Part shown: positions 36,745 through 44,584 of the stretch, in pieces
Position numbering within the stretch: the stretch's first letter is position 1
Layout: each line of letters starts with the position of its first letter
Origin: Gammaproteobacteria bacterium
GTDB lineage: Bacteria; Pseudomonadota; Gammaproteobacteria; Pseudomonadales; Pseudohongiellaceae
Assembly: GCA_029246545.1 (NCBI GenBank)
Contig: JAQWMX010000005.1
Span: 62,001 to 126,000 of the forward strand
Length of the DNA: 64,000 nt
Direction of reading: 5' to 3'
Position numbers and translations under genes: made by a program
The notes under the pieces: model-generated
The model's input: the letters and a program-made list of their open reading frames with translations, nothing else
Databases searched by the model: none
Told to the model about the DNA's origin: nothing

Positions 36745-38283
36745 TTAAAGCGGCAAAGGAATTTCTGGACTATCGACTTCATGACCAGACACAAATGCTT
36801 GCACGGGATTTTCAGTACGAACTTGTTCTAACCAAAGTACGCCATCGTATTCACCGCTATTACCGCGTGTAGTGAAGAAATCCAGATCGCCGTCTTCGTC
36901 GATATCCAGTGGAATGAATTTATCGAACATGCCGCGTTCACGACGAGAAAAATCATGCCTGACCCATTCCAGTCCATCACCCTGGTTTTCAAACCAGGCT
37001 AAACGCCCACTTTCGGTTTCAGGGTCAGCTAAGCCATCTTGTAAGCGTGTTGAGTCTTCGGTGTAAAACCAGTCGCCACTATAACCGCCTGTTATAACGT
37101 CATCGTCTCCATCACCGTCGATATCAGCAACACCAACACCAACCAACTGATCTGGTGCATATGAGCCAATGCGATGAATAACCCAAGGGTCTTCCGGGAC
37201 AGCAGGTTGCTCAATCCATGCAGCATCGATACCTAATAATCTAGCGGTATCAAAGGTAACAATATCAAGGAGTCCGTCATTGTTTAGATCAGAAACATCC
37301 ATATTGAAAACATTAACTATCGGTGGCTCGCCAGTTGTACCAGGCTCGCTGATTGTCATTGGGTGCTCTATAAAATCAAACTCACCATTTTGACTGACGT
37401 TTTCAAACCACATAGAGCGCTCTTCAGCTACTGAAGCTGCCACTACATCCATATCGCCATCAGCATCCAGGTCAACTGCTTGTGAATTTATTGGCCAAGG
37501 TACCTGCGTTAAAACATGTTCGCTCCAGGCTTCATCATTGAGGCCTTCACCATTGGCAATTGAAAAAATACTGATTTCTTTTGGCTCTACTATGGCCTGG
37601 GTTGGGTCTTGTGATCCTTTATTAGGCGCAACTAAATCAGGGATACCATCGCCATTAAAGTCGGCAGCAAATACGCGAATGAAAGATCCACGATCTTTCG
37701 TAATTGAAGGAATTAATCTATCCCAATCACCATTTCGAACATTAGCGCCAGGATTCTCAAAGTAAATTAAATGTGATAACTCACAGGCTGCGACTATGTC
37801 TAATAAACCATCACCGTTTATATCAACAATGACTGCATCTTCAGCAGCGCCTGCTTCAGGACCTTCCGCTAAAGTGACATTAACCCAAACATCTGGGTCT
37901 GCAGTCCCAAAGGCAATACGAATATGCCCTTCTGGTTCGCCATCATAAACATCATCGGCCTCGTGAACTGATACGATATCTTGGTAACCATCACCGTCGA
38001 TATCATCCATCACCAAACCATCACTGCCTCTAAGTTCAACCCCTGACATTAATTCATCATCGATGCGATGCTCACGCCATGAGATATATTGCCCATCTGC
38101 AGTTTGAGCTTGAGTTAAGGCTTCATTTAAAAAGCCAGATGTTAATGCTTCGACTACAGGCTCGGTCATTTCGGCGGGCTGCATGCTAGGTTGATTGTCA
38201 GCGCCGCAAGCAACTACAAAAAGCGCCGCGCCTAAGCATGATAATTGTTTAATGGATGTTTGTTTTAGTTTGAAGCCAGTCAT
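36745..38283 (-). CDS. FG-GAP/VCBS-repeat lipoprotein
   Basis: A 512-residue exported lipoprotein; the leader ends in a lipobox with Cys26 (FVVACG). The mature protein is built from repeated Asp-rich calcium-binding blades: DIDGDGYQDIV, DINGDGLLDIV, DFNGDGIPDLV, DLDADGDMDVV, DLNNDGLLDIV, DIDGDGDDDVI and DIDEDGDLDFF, giving a seven-bladed integrin-like propeller. Such proteins bind ligands or act in adhesion or polysaccharide handling; no catalytic residues are seen. A good AGGAG precedes the ATG. It ends 26 bases before the Tat dehydratase start. Confidence 0.88.
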   Translation of the reverse strand: MTGFKLKQTSIKQLSCLGAALFVVACGADNQPSMQPAEMTEPVVEALTSGFLNEALTQAQTADGQYISWREHRIDDELMSGVELRGSDGLVMDDIDGDGYQDIVSVHEADDVYDGEPEGHIRIAFGTADPDVWVNVTLAEGPEAGAAEDAVIVDINGDGLLDIVAACELSHLIYFENPGANVRNGDWDRLIPSITKDRGSFIRVFAADFNGDGIPDLVAPNKGSQDPTQAIVEPKEISIFSIANGEGLNDEAWSEHVLTQVPWPINSQAVDLDADGDMDVVAASVAEERSMWFENVSQNGEFDFIEHPMTISEPGTTGEPPIVNVFNMDVSDLNNDGLLDIVTFDTARLLGIDAAWIEQPAVPEDPWVIHRIGSYAPDQLVGVGVADIDGDGDDDVITGGYSGDWFYTEDSTRLQDGLADPETESGRLAWFENQGDGLEWVRHDFSRRERGMFDKFIPLDIDEDGDLDFFTTRGNSGEYDGVLWLEQVRTENPVQAFVSGHEVDSPEIPLPL

Positions 38284-38324
38284 TTATATCTCCTACCAAA
38301 TTGATAGTGTGAAATTAGCTTACT

Positions 38325-38549
38325 TTATTGAAATAAGAAAGCAATGGTCCAGAGCACTGCAAAAGCTCCAGTGACACCTGTTCGGGGTAAAATTTCTAAT
38401 TCAAGAATTGCAATCGCCAGAACGGCGATAACTAGATATAACTTAATCGAAATACCTTTAACAATGTAAGGTTTGCTGGTGTCTATCAGTTTGGATAAGA
38501 GACTAGTGTTCTGCTTTTCTGCTGCAGTTTCGCTACTTGCTTCGCTCAT
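38325..38549 (-). CDS. Small single-pass or hairpin membrane protein
   Basis: A 74-residue protein: a polar N-terminal 38 residues followed by hydrophobic stretches about 39-52 and 58-73 (KLYLVIAVLAIAILELEIL, then VTGAFAVLWTIAFLFQ). A GAGGTGA site lies at proper distance from the ATG, supporting translation. It is placed between the VCBS lipoprotein and a quinone-oxidoreductase-like gene. I do not recognise the family. Confidence 0.6.
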   Translation of the reverse strand: MSEASSETAAEKQNTSLLSKLIDTSKPYIVKGISIKLYLVIAVLAIAILELEILPRTGVTGAFAVLWTIAFLFQ

Positions 38550-38562
38550 AGTTCACCTCAAG

Positions 38563-38598
38563 TTAGTACTTTTATTAGTACTTCTATTAGTACTTCTC
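38563..38598 (+). repeat. Three 12-base tandem repeats in a promoter region
   Basis: TTAGTACTTTTA, TTAGTACTTCTA and TTAGTACTTCTC occur head to tail at 38563-38598, just upstream of the small membrane protein gene on the minus strand. Each unit contains the palindrome AGTACT, so the palindromes recur every 12 bases, close to one helical turn. A regulatory site or simple slippage are both possible. Confidence 0.8.
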
Positions 38599-38658
38599 CT
38601 TACTTTGAATCTGCCTGATCTGGCCAGCATGACGCTCGCCAAATCAGACAAGTTAAAT

Positions 38659-39675
38659 TTAAAAACCTTGCAGAACAATTTTTCCAATTGAAGTATTTGT
38701 TTCAACTTGTGAATGAGCTCGCTTCAAATTCTCAGCGTTAATCGTGCCAAAATTCTCACCCATCGTAGTTTTTACTTTACCAGCATCAATAAGCTCTGAT
38801 ACTTTATTGAGTAATGCCGCTTGTGCCGCAATATCTTCAGTCTGGAACATTGATCGAGTAAACATAAGTTCCCAATGCAACGAAATTGATTTTTGTTTGA
38901 GCTTCATAATGTCTAAGCCGTCAACAGGATCATCAATCAGTGCGATTTTTCCTTGTGGTGCAATAGCTTCAATTATTTTGTCATAGTGTTGATCAGTATA
39001 TGTGAGCGCGGTTACATGGGTGACATTCTCAACACCAACTCTGCTTAATTCTTCAGCAAATGATTTGCTGTGATCAATAACATGATCTGCTCCATTTTCT
39101 TTAACCCAAGCCTGACTTTCTGGACGCGAAGCTGTACCAATCACAGTTGCATTCGTTAATTGCGAAGCTAGTTGAACTAAAATAGAACCCACACCTCCGG
39201 CTGCACCTATGACCAATAAGCGCACATTGGCAGCTTGATCGCCTTGTGGAATCGCTAAACGATCAAATAATAATTCCCAAGCTGTGATCGCAGTTAAAGG
39301 AACAGCAGCAGCTTCAGCATCACTTAATGATTGTGGCGCTTTACCAGCTATTCTTTCGTCAACTAAATGATATTCCGAATTAGTTCCTGGACGCGTAATA
39401 TCACCCGCATACCAAACTTTATCACCAACCTTGTATGCTGAAACATCGCTACCTACTTCTACTACTTCACCCACGGCGTCATAACCCAATACTTTATATT
39501 CTCCTTCTGGAGGAGCCGCTCTCATTCTGACTTTGGTATCTACTGGATTAACTGAAATCGCACTCACTTTAACCAGAAGATCTCTACTCTCAGGTGTTGG
39601 TTGAGGTAACTCAATATCTTCAAGCGACTTAGCATCGCTGATTTCTAAAGATTGGGCGTATCCTACTGCTTTCAT
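38659..39675 (-). CDS. Zinc-type alcohol dehydrogenase-like / quinone oxidoreductase
   Basis: A 338-residue medium-chain dehydrogenase/reductase of the ZADH/QOR-like group. Motifs: VNPVDTKVR, LGYDAVGEVVEVG, the nucleotide-binding VIGAAGGVGSILVQLA and the C-terminal IGKIVL strand. No catalytic or structural zinc cysteines, so an NADPH-dependent reductase is likely. Cytosolic. Belongs to the minus-strand run from the diheme cytochrome to the Tat dehydratase but is separated by 110 bases from the small membrane protein, so it may have its own promoter. Confidence 0.9.
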   Translation of the reverse strand: MKAVGYAQSLEISDAKSLEDIELPQPTPESRDLLVKVSAISVNPVDTKVRMRAAPPEGEYKVLGYDAVGEVVEVGSDVSAYKVGDKVWYAGDITRPGTNSEYHLVDERIAGKAPQSLSDAEAAAVPLTAITAWELLFDRLAIPQGDQAANVRLLVIGAAGGVGSILVQLASQLTNATVIGTASRPESQAWVKENGADHVIDHSKSFAEELSRVGVENVTHVTALTYTDQHYDKIIEAIAPQGKIALIDDPVDGLDIMKLKQKSISLHWELMFTRSMFQTEDIAAQAALLNKVSELIDAGKVKTTMGENFGTINAENLKRAHSQVETNTSIGKIVLQGF

Positions 39676-39808
39676 TTTCGTCTCCGCTACAGAATATTTC
39701 TGCTCTTACGTTTAGTGATAAGGCAATGTCACTTCAAACATTTAATAATAAAAATATTTGTTATGACTCAGCCTGATTAATTTATTAATTTTTTCGGTTA
39801 CAAGACTC

Positions 39809-40843
39809 TTAAGGCTCTATTGGCAAAGAAGCAAGATAGGCCGTTAGGTTTATGATGTCTTCTCCAGTCAGGTTTTCTACAGTCGCTTGCATTAAGGGTG
39901 ACCATGGACCCTGCCGTGTTCCCTGTTGAAAATCAAACAACTGCCTAGCAAGATAACTAGGCGATCGACCACGTATTGGTGGTACTAAGCCAAGACCTTG
40001 AAGTTGCTCGCCATGACAAGTTGCGCAAGCGACCGATTTACCGCCACCAGTTGTAGCTAAAGCTTCACCTGCAGCAACTGCGCCCAATGGAACCAATGCT
40101 CTAAAACCAGCACGTGGATTGCGCCATAACTCCGTACCTTCTGGATCGACCGGCATTTCGATAATTCGATTACCAATTGGTTCCTCACCAGCTTCATCGC
40201 CTTCATAAGGAATATGTAGTCCACCTCGTAAATAGGTTAAAGGTACGATATCAGTTTCAACCACTTCTAACCACTGTCGCCATTGCATCGCTCCATAATA
40301 TTCTGCGGCTTGCTGTATTTCTTCATCAGTCATATTTACCGCAAAAGCGATCATATTGAAGGTGTTAGCTTTCGCCGGATTGGCGTTTTTACGCAAACCA
40401 TCACGCATGTCTTGTAATTGTTGAATAAAATAAGCTGGGTCTAGTGCAACGACACTGGCATTTTCTGGTTTGCCTTGGCCATTCGGGTAATGACAAAGTG
40501 AGCAGGCCATGATTCCGGAGGATTCACGACCAACCGCAACAATCGGCGGCATTGGCAAGTGATCTTGAGGATACCAATCAGCTGGACCAAAGCGATTGCG
40601 CGCTTGATCAAGGGTAAAACTGCCTGCTGATCCCGGTAAGGAATGTAAAGTACCGTCATCTTCCTCACGCGGAAAAACCGGGGAAATGGCAAAAGCCCAA
40701 TCCAGATCTTCTAATGTTGCTTGTGCATTAGCCTGGTTAGATGTCATAGCTAAAGAAGCGACTATAAAAACAATAGCCATCAAACTTAATAAAAGAGAGA
40801 GCGATGAATTGTGCTGTCGCATATTAAAGCTTAGTAAGTACAT
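39809..40843 (-). CDS. Exported diheme cytochrome c
   Basis: A 344-residue secreted protein with a leader ending near QANAQA. Two heme-attachment motifs are visible: C114-S-L-C-H118 followed by GQGKPENAS, and C273-A-T-C-H277 followed by GEQLQGLGLVPPIRGR, each in a cytochrome c553-like context. A likely axial ligand in the last domain lies in the SPLMQATVENL segment. Probable periplasmic electron carrier for a dehydrogenase; which one is not determined, though a PQQ dehydrogenase is encoded at 11.5-13.6 kb. A GAGG-containing ribosome site supports the first ATG. Confidence 0.9.
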   Translation of the reverse strand: MYLLSFNMRQHNSSLSLLLSLMAIVFIVASLAMTSNQANAQATLEDLDWAFAISPVFPREEDDGTLHSLPGSAGSFTLDQARNRFGPADWYPQDHLPMPPIVAVGRESSGIMACSLCHYPNGQGKPENASVVALDPAYFIQQLQDMRDGLRKNANPAKANTFNMIAFAVNMTDEEIQQAAEYYGAMQWRQWLEVVETDIVPLTYLRGGLHIPYEGDEAGEEPIGNRIIEMPVDPEGTELWRNPRAGFRALVPLGAVAAGEALATTGGGKSVACATCHGEQLQGLGLVPPIRGRSPSYLARQLFDFQQGTRQGPWSPLMQATVENLTGEDIINLTAYLASLPIEP

Positions 40844-41049
40844 TAATTATTGCCTCTGACATATCCTAGATTTTCTTAGAGCGCCTTATCAACTATATAT
40901 TACTCAGAATTCTGTAATATGAAGGAAATCGTTGGACAGTTCAAATTTTCAATCAATGGAATTAAATATTAAATTTAACAACCCTCTCAAAGCCATATAA
41001 ACTAGACGGTATCAATTTATATACTAGGCTTATAAATTAAATTGGAGTT

Positions 41050-42027
41050 ATGTCTGTGTCAGTTCAATCAGCACGAAAAGTATATTTGAAGCAAAGCTCT
41101 ATTTTTCTAGTGATGCTGTTCTTGCTACAAGGATGTCAAATAAGCAATCGTCTCAGTCCTGATTCTTCCTCTTTGGAATCATTAAACGCTTTGGCTTGGA
41201 TTGACCGTGAAGGCAATAAAGAGCACATAAATATAACTCCTCGTAATTATATCTACGCTCAGCTTTCTGCAGATGACAAACAAGTTGCCCTCAACTCGAG
41301 AGACAAATCCAGTGACATTTGGATTTATGATTTGGAATTAGAAAGCCTACGTCGTTTAACACTCGACCCTAGTTCTAATATTGGTCCACTCTGGGCTCCT
41401 GATGGTCGCCTTGCATTTACGCGGGTAATAGATGGAACTCAAGAATTAGTTGTGCAAGCTGCGGATTGGTCAGCTCCTGCCGAAGTACTATCTATCTTAA
41501 GTGATAATGCTAAATACCCAAGCAGTTTCAGCGCTGATGGTAATACACTTATTTATCACACAAGTACCTTTGGTTATGACATGTGGTCGCTTTCATTTGA
41601 TGGTGATAATAAAACTATTCAAGAACTTTCGGCCAACCCCGATCAGCGTGAAACAAATGGCGCATTATCACCCGACGAAAACTGGATTGCCTTTGAATCA
41701 GATGAAACGGGTCAACTAGAAATTTTTGTTAGCCCTTTTCCCAATGTTGAGTCAGGCCGCGTTCAAATCTCAATTGGTGGTGGCAGTCGACCTCGCTGGC
41801 ATCCGAGTGGCAATGAGCTGTTTTATATCAACCAAGATGAGCCTGCTTTAACTGGCGCATTAATGTCAGTCGCTATTGATAATACATCAGGGTTTATCAA
41901 TGCGGCGCCAAATCTCATTTTTGAAAATAATTTTATTGCGCCAAATGCGGGACGTCAGGTCTACGATATTTCAGCCGATGGCCAGCGCTTTTTGATGATT
42001 CAAAATGAAAGTCAAAGAAATCGTTAA
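41050..42027 (+). CDS. PD40 (TolB-like) propeller lipoprotein
   Basis: A 325-residue protein with an N-terminal leader and lipobox (LLQGC, Cys29). The rest is a PD40 propeller: LSADDKQVAL, DIWIYDLELESLRRLT, WAPDGRLAFT, FSADGNTLIYH, LSPDENWIAFES and ISADGQRFLM. In many genomes the same propeller sequence forms the C-terminal half of membrane-bound Ser/Thr kinases or winged-helix regulators; here it stands alone, without the signalling domain. Function unknown. Followed by a strong terminator-like hairpin. Confidence 0.83.
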   Translation: MSVSVQSARKVYLKQSSIFLVMLFLLQGCQISNRLSPDSSSLESLNALAWIDREGNKEHINITPRNYIYAQLSADDKQVALNSRDKSSDIWIYDLELESLRRLTLDPSSNIGPLWAPDGRLAFTRVIDGTQELVVQAADWSAPAEVLSILSDNAKYPSSFSADGNTLIYHTSTFGYDMWSLSFDGDNKTIQELSANPDQRETNGALSPDENWIAFESDETGQLEIFVSPFPNVESGRVQISIGGGSRPRWHPSGNELFYINQDEPALTGALMSVAIDNTSGFINAAPNLIFENNFIAPNAGRQVYDISADGQRFLMIQNESQRNR

Positions 42028-42049
42028 ATATAAACTTTTACACGCCTAA

Positions 42050-42076
42050 AAAAGGGCGACATACAGTCACCCTTTT
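42050..42076. terminator. Bidirectional terminator-like hairpin
   Basis: AAAAGGGCGAC (42050-42060) pairs with GTCACCCTTTT (42066-42076) with one mismatch and a five-base loop, flanked by A and T runs. It separates the convergent PD40 lipoprotein and SnoaL-like genes and could serve both. Confidence 0.8.
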
Positions 42077-42109
42077 CTTAATCATAAAACTCTTTTTTAA
42101 ATTAAGTTT

Positions 42110-42601
42110 TTAATTATAAAAAAGCTCTAAGCGGGCAATTTTCCATTCGCCGCCTTCTTTCTTGAATTCCCACTCATACATACCATGTGTATTAACTTTA
42201 ACGCCTTCACCCGGAGATCTGTTGGATACTATCGCCATAGTTTTTCCTGTTATGTGGCCTTCACTAGGCATTTCGATAACGATATTAGTCATGAAATGAT
42301 GACCATCGCCTGCTCCATTTTGAATTCTTCTTGCGGCACGTTCAGAAAATTCGGTATAGAGATCAGCTGCACCTTCTCTGGTATTTAAAAGTTCACCATT
42401 GGCATTAACTTTGAATAAGCCATCTGAAGCAAATATGGTCAACAGCATATCTGTATCGTAGTAATCAATGCCGTAGCTATAGGAGTTGATCAAATCATAA
42501 ACAGCATAACGATCTTCGTAAGAAATCTGTTCAGCACTGGCTTTACTAGAAAAAAGAGTTATAAAAATAATTACGACTAAATAACTTGTTATGTTTTTCA
42601 T
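42110..42601 (-). CDS. Exported SnoaL/NTF2-like protein
   Basis: A 163-residue protein with a Sec leader ending near SKASA and an NTF2-like cone fold: YEDRYAVYDLINSYSYGIDYYDTDMLLTIFA is the typical helix-helix opening, followed by GHHFMTNIVIEM and the final WEFKKEGGEWKIARLEL strands. The family includes isomerases, dehydratases and dehydrochlorinases as well as non-enzymes; the fold alone does not assign one. It is divergent from the DUF885 gene, with a palindrome between them. Confidence 0.82.
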   Translation of the reverse strand: MKNITSYLVVIIFITLFSSKASAEQISYEDRYAVYDLINSYSYGIDYYDTDMLLTIFASDGLFKVNANGELLNTREGAADLYTEFSERAARRIQNGAGDGHHFMTNIVIEMPSEGHITGKTMAIVSNRSPGEGVKVNTHGMYEWEFKKEGGEWKIARLELFYN

Positions 42602-42643
42602 GAATCCCTCTTACATTATTTTAAAAATAAAAATTGTTTAACC

Positions 42644-42665
42644 AATTTATGATGGTACATAAATT
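42644..42665. promoter_or_regulatory. Operator-like perfect palindrome
   Basis: AATTTATG (42644-42651) and CATAAATT (42658-42665) form a perfect inverted repeat with a six-base spacer in the divergent promoter region between the SnoaL-like and DUF885 genes. The right side contains GTACATAAA, also found at 47973-47981 beside the TetR gene. Confidence 0.45.
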
Positions 42666-42787
42666 CAAATCATAGTTAAACAGCGTTGAGCAAAGCCTTG
42701 TAGAAATAACCAGCTTTAAAAAATACTGCCCTTAATAATTTTTATAAGGTAAATTCACGGCATAAGCTTATAAAAAGAGTAGATAAC

Positions 42788-44584
42788 ATGAAATTTAAAA
42801 TAATCACTATAGTTAATATCGCCTTGTTGCTATTTGCCTGTGGCGGTGAAACACAAAATATGACAGAAGGTTCAGCTGAGATTGAAGCCCCCTCTATTGA
42901 CAACTTTTTCCAAGAATTCACAGACCAATGGCTTAGACAGAATCCTGATCTCGCTATCAGTACACAATATTTTGAAGGAGAAGAACAAGATCAGTTAAGC
43001 CGGCAATTAACGCCTGCCACTAAGGAGTGGCAGCTAGGCATGATTGACTTAGCTAGAGAAGGCTTACAGCAACTTTCCACTTTTGATGTGTCAACTCTTT
43101 CAACTGACCAGCGAATTTCTGCCGCACTAATGGAGTGGCAGTTACAAAATATTATTAATAGTGAAGCCTTTATCGATTACAACTTCCCTTTACAACAAAT
43201 GACCGGCGTCAATGTTAGTTTGCCCGGCGCGCTAACTATTGATCATCCGTTGCAATCTGAACGAGATGCCGAAAATTATGTTGCCCGTCTCGCGCAGATG
43301 AATGATCGCATGCTGGAAGCTGTCGCTGAAAGTGAGCGTATGGCAAATTCTGGCGCTGTCCCACCACAATTTATTTTAGATACCACGATCAATCAATTGG
43401 AAATATTTATCAGTTCTGAACCAGGTAATAATCCAATAGTGTCTACTCTTTCTGATAAGACGGCAATGCTCGATGGAATCGCAGAGTCAAAAAGAACTGA
43501 ATTGATAGAACAAGCGACTTCTATTATGGAATCTGAAGTCTACCCAGCTTGGCAAGAGGCTATTTCTACCTTAAGCGCACAACAAGACTACGCCACTAGC
43601 GATGCTGGTTTATGGCGCTTTGAAGGTGGTGATACTTTATATCAACAGCGTTTAGATACTTTTACTACAACTGATCTCACTGCCGAAGAAATTCATAATA
43701 TCGGCCTAGCAGAAGTGGCACGCATTGAAGGGCAAATGGTTGAGTTATTCGAACAGCTTGGTTACACAGAAGGTTCGATTACCCAAAGAGAAGCAGAGGT
43801 GATTGCCGATAACATATATCCAGATTCTGCTGAGGGCCGCGAAGGTATCATGGCTGAAATTGATATTATTCTTGCCGACGCCTTAGCGAGAACTGAAGGT
43901 TCGTTTGACATACGACCGACATCTGAAGTTATTGCACAGCCCTACCCTGAATTCCAATGGGAAACCACTGCAGCTAGCTACAGCTCTCCACCACCCAATG
44001 GTTCTCGCCCAGGAATATTTCAAATGCCGCTACGCGCTAGTTATCTAACAACCTTTGATTTGCGCACACTTGTTTACCATGAAACCGTGCCTGGTCATCA
44101 TTTCCAACTCGCCTTAGTTGTTGAAAACGATAATCTACCAATGTTTAGAAGAATCGGTGCATTCGGAGGTTTATCTGCCAGTGTTGAAGGATGGGCGCTT
44201 TATGCAGAACGTTTTGCGGCAGAAGATGGGTGGTATGAAGGCGATCCAGTGGGACGTCTTGGCCAACTAAGCAGTGCGCTTTTCCGTGCCAGAAGGTTGG
44301 TCGTTGATACAGGTTTGCATGCTAAGGGTTGGACGCGACAACAGTCCATTGACTATGGCATAGAAGCCAGCGAGATAGAACGGTATGTGGTTTTCCCAGG
44401 ACAGGCGACTTCTTATATGATTGGCCAGCTTAAACTCATTGAGTTACGCGAAAAAGCACAAGCAGAATTACAAGATCAATTTTCTATTCGTGAATATCAT
44501 AACCTTGTTTTGAATCTTGGTATTGTTCCTCTCGCAATATTAGAACAAGAAGTAGATCGATATATTATTGAGAAAAACCAATGA
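42788..44584 (+). CDS. DUF885 family lipoprotein, probable metallopeptidase
   Basis: A 598-residue lipoprotein (lipobox LLFAC, Cys18). The DUF885 body ends in the zinc-peptidase-like motif HETVPGHHFQLAL near residue 435, followed by GWALYAERFA with a possible third ligand, and LVVDTGLHAKGW and PGQATSYMIGQLK, typical of the family. DUF885 proteins resemble M3/M32-type metallopeptidases. Its stop overlaps the ATG of the gamma-glutamyltransferase gene by four bases (ATGA), so the two are translationally coupled and may act together on extracytoplasmic peptides. Confidence 0.87.
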   Translation: MKFKIITIVNIALLLFACGGETQNMTEGSAEIEAPSIDNFFQEFTDQWLRQNPDLAISTQYFEGEEQDQLSRQLTPATKEWQLGMIDLAREGLQQLSTFDVSTLSTDQRISAALMEWQLQNIINSEAFIDYNFPLQQMTGVNVSLPGALTIDHPLQSERDAENYVARLAQMNDRMLEAVAESERMANSGAVPPQFILDTTINQLEIFISSEPGNNPIVSTLSDKTAMLDGIAESKRTELIEQATSIMESEVYPAWQEAISTLSAQQDYATSDAGLWRFEGGDTLYQQRLDTFTTTDLTAEEIHNIGLAEVARIEGQMVELFEQLGYTEGSITQREAEVIADNIYPDSAEGREGIMAEIDIILADALARTEGSFDIRPTSEVIAQPYPEFQWETTAASYSSPPPNGSRPGIFQMPLRASYLTTFDLRTLVYHETVPGHHFQLALVVENDNLPMFRRIGAFGGLSASVEGWALYAERFAAEDGWYEGDPVGRLGQLSSALFRARRLVVDTGLHAKGWTRQQSIDYGIEASEIERYVVFPGQATSYMIGQLKLIELREKAQAELQDQFSIREYHNLVLNLGIVPLAILEQEVDRYIIEKNQ

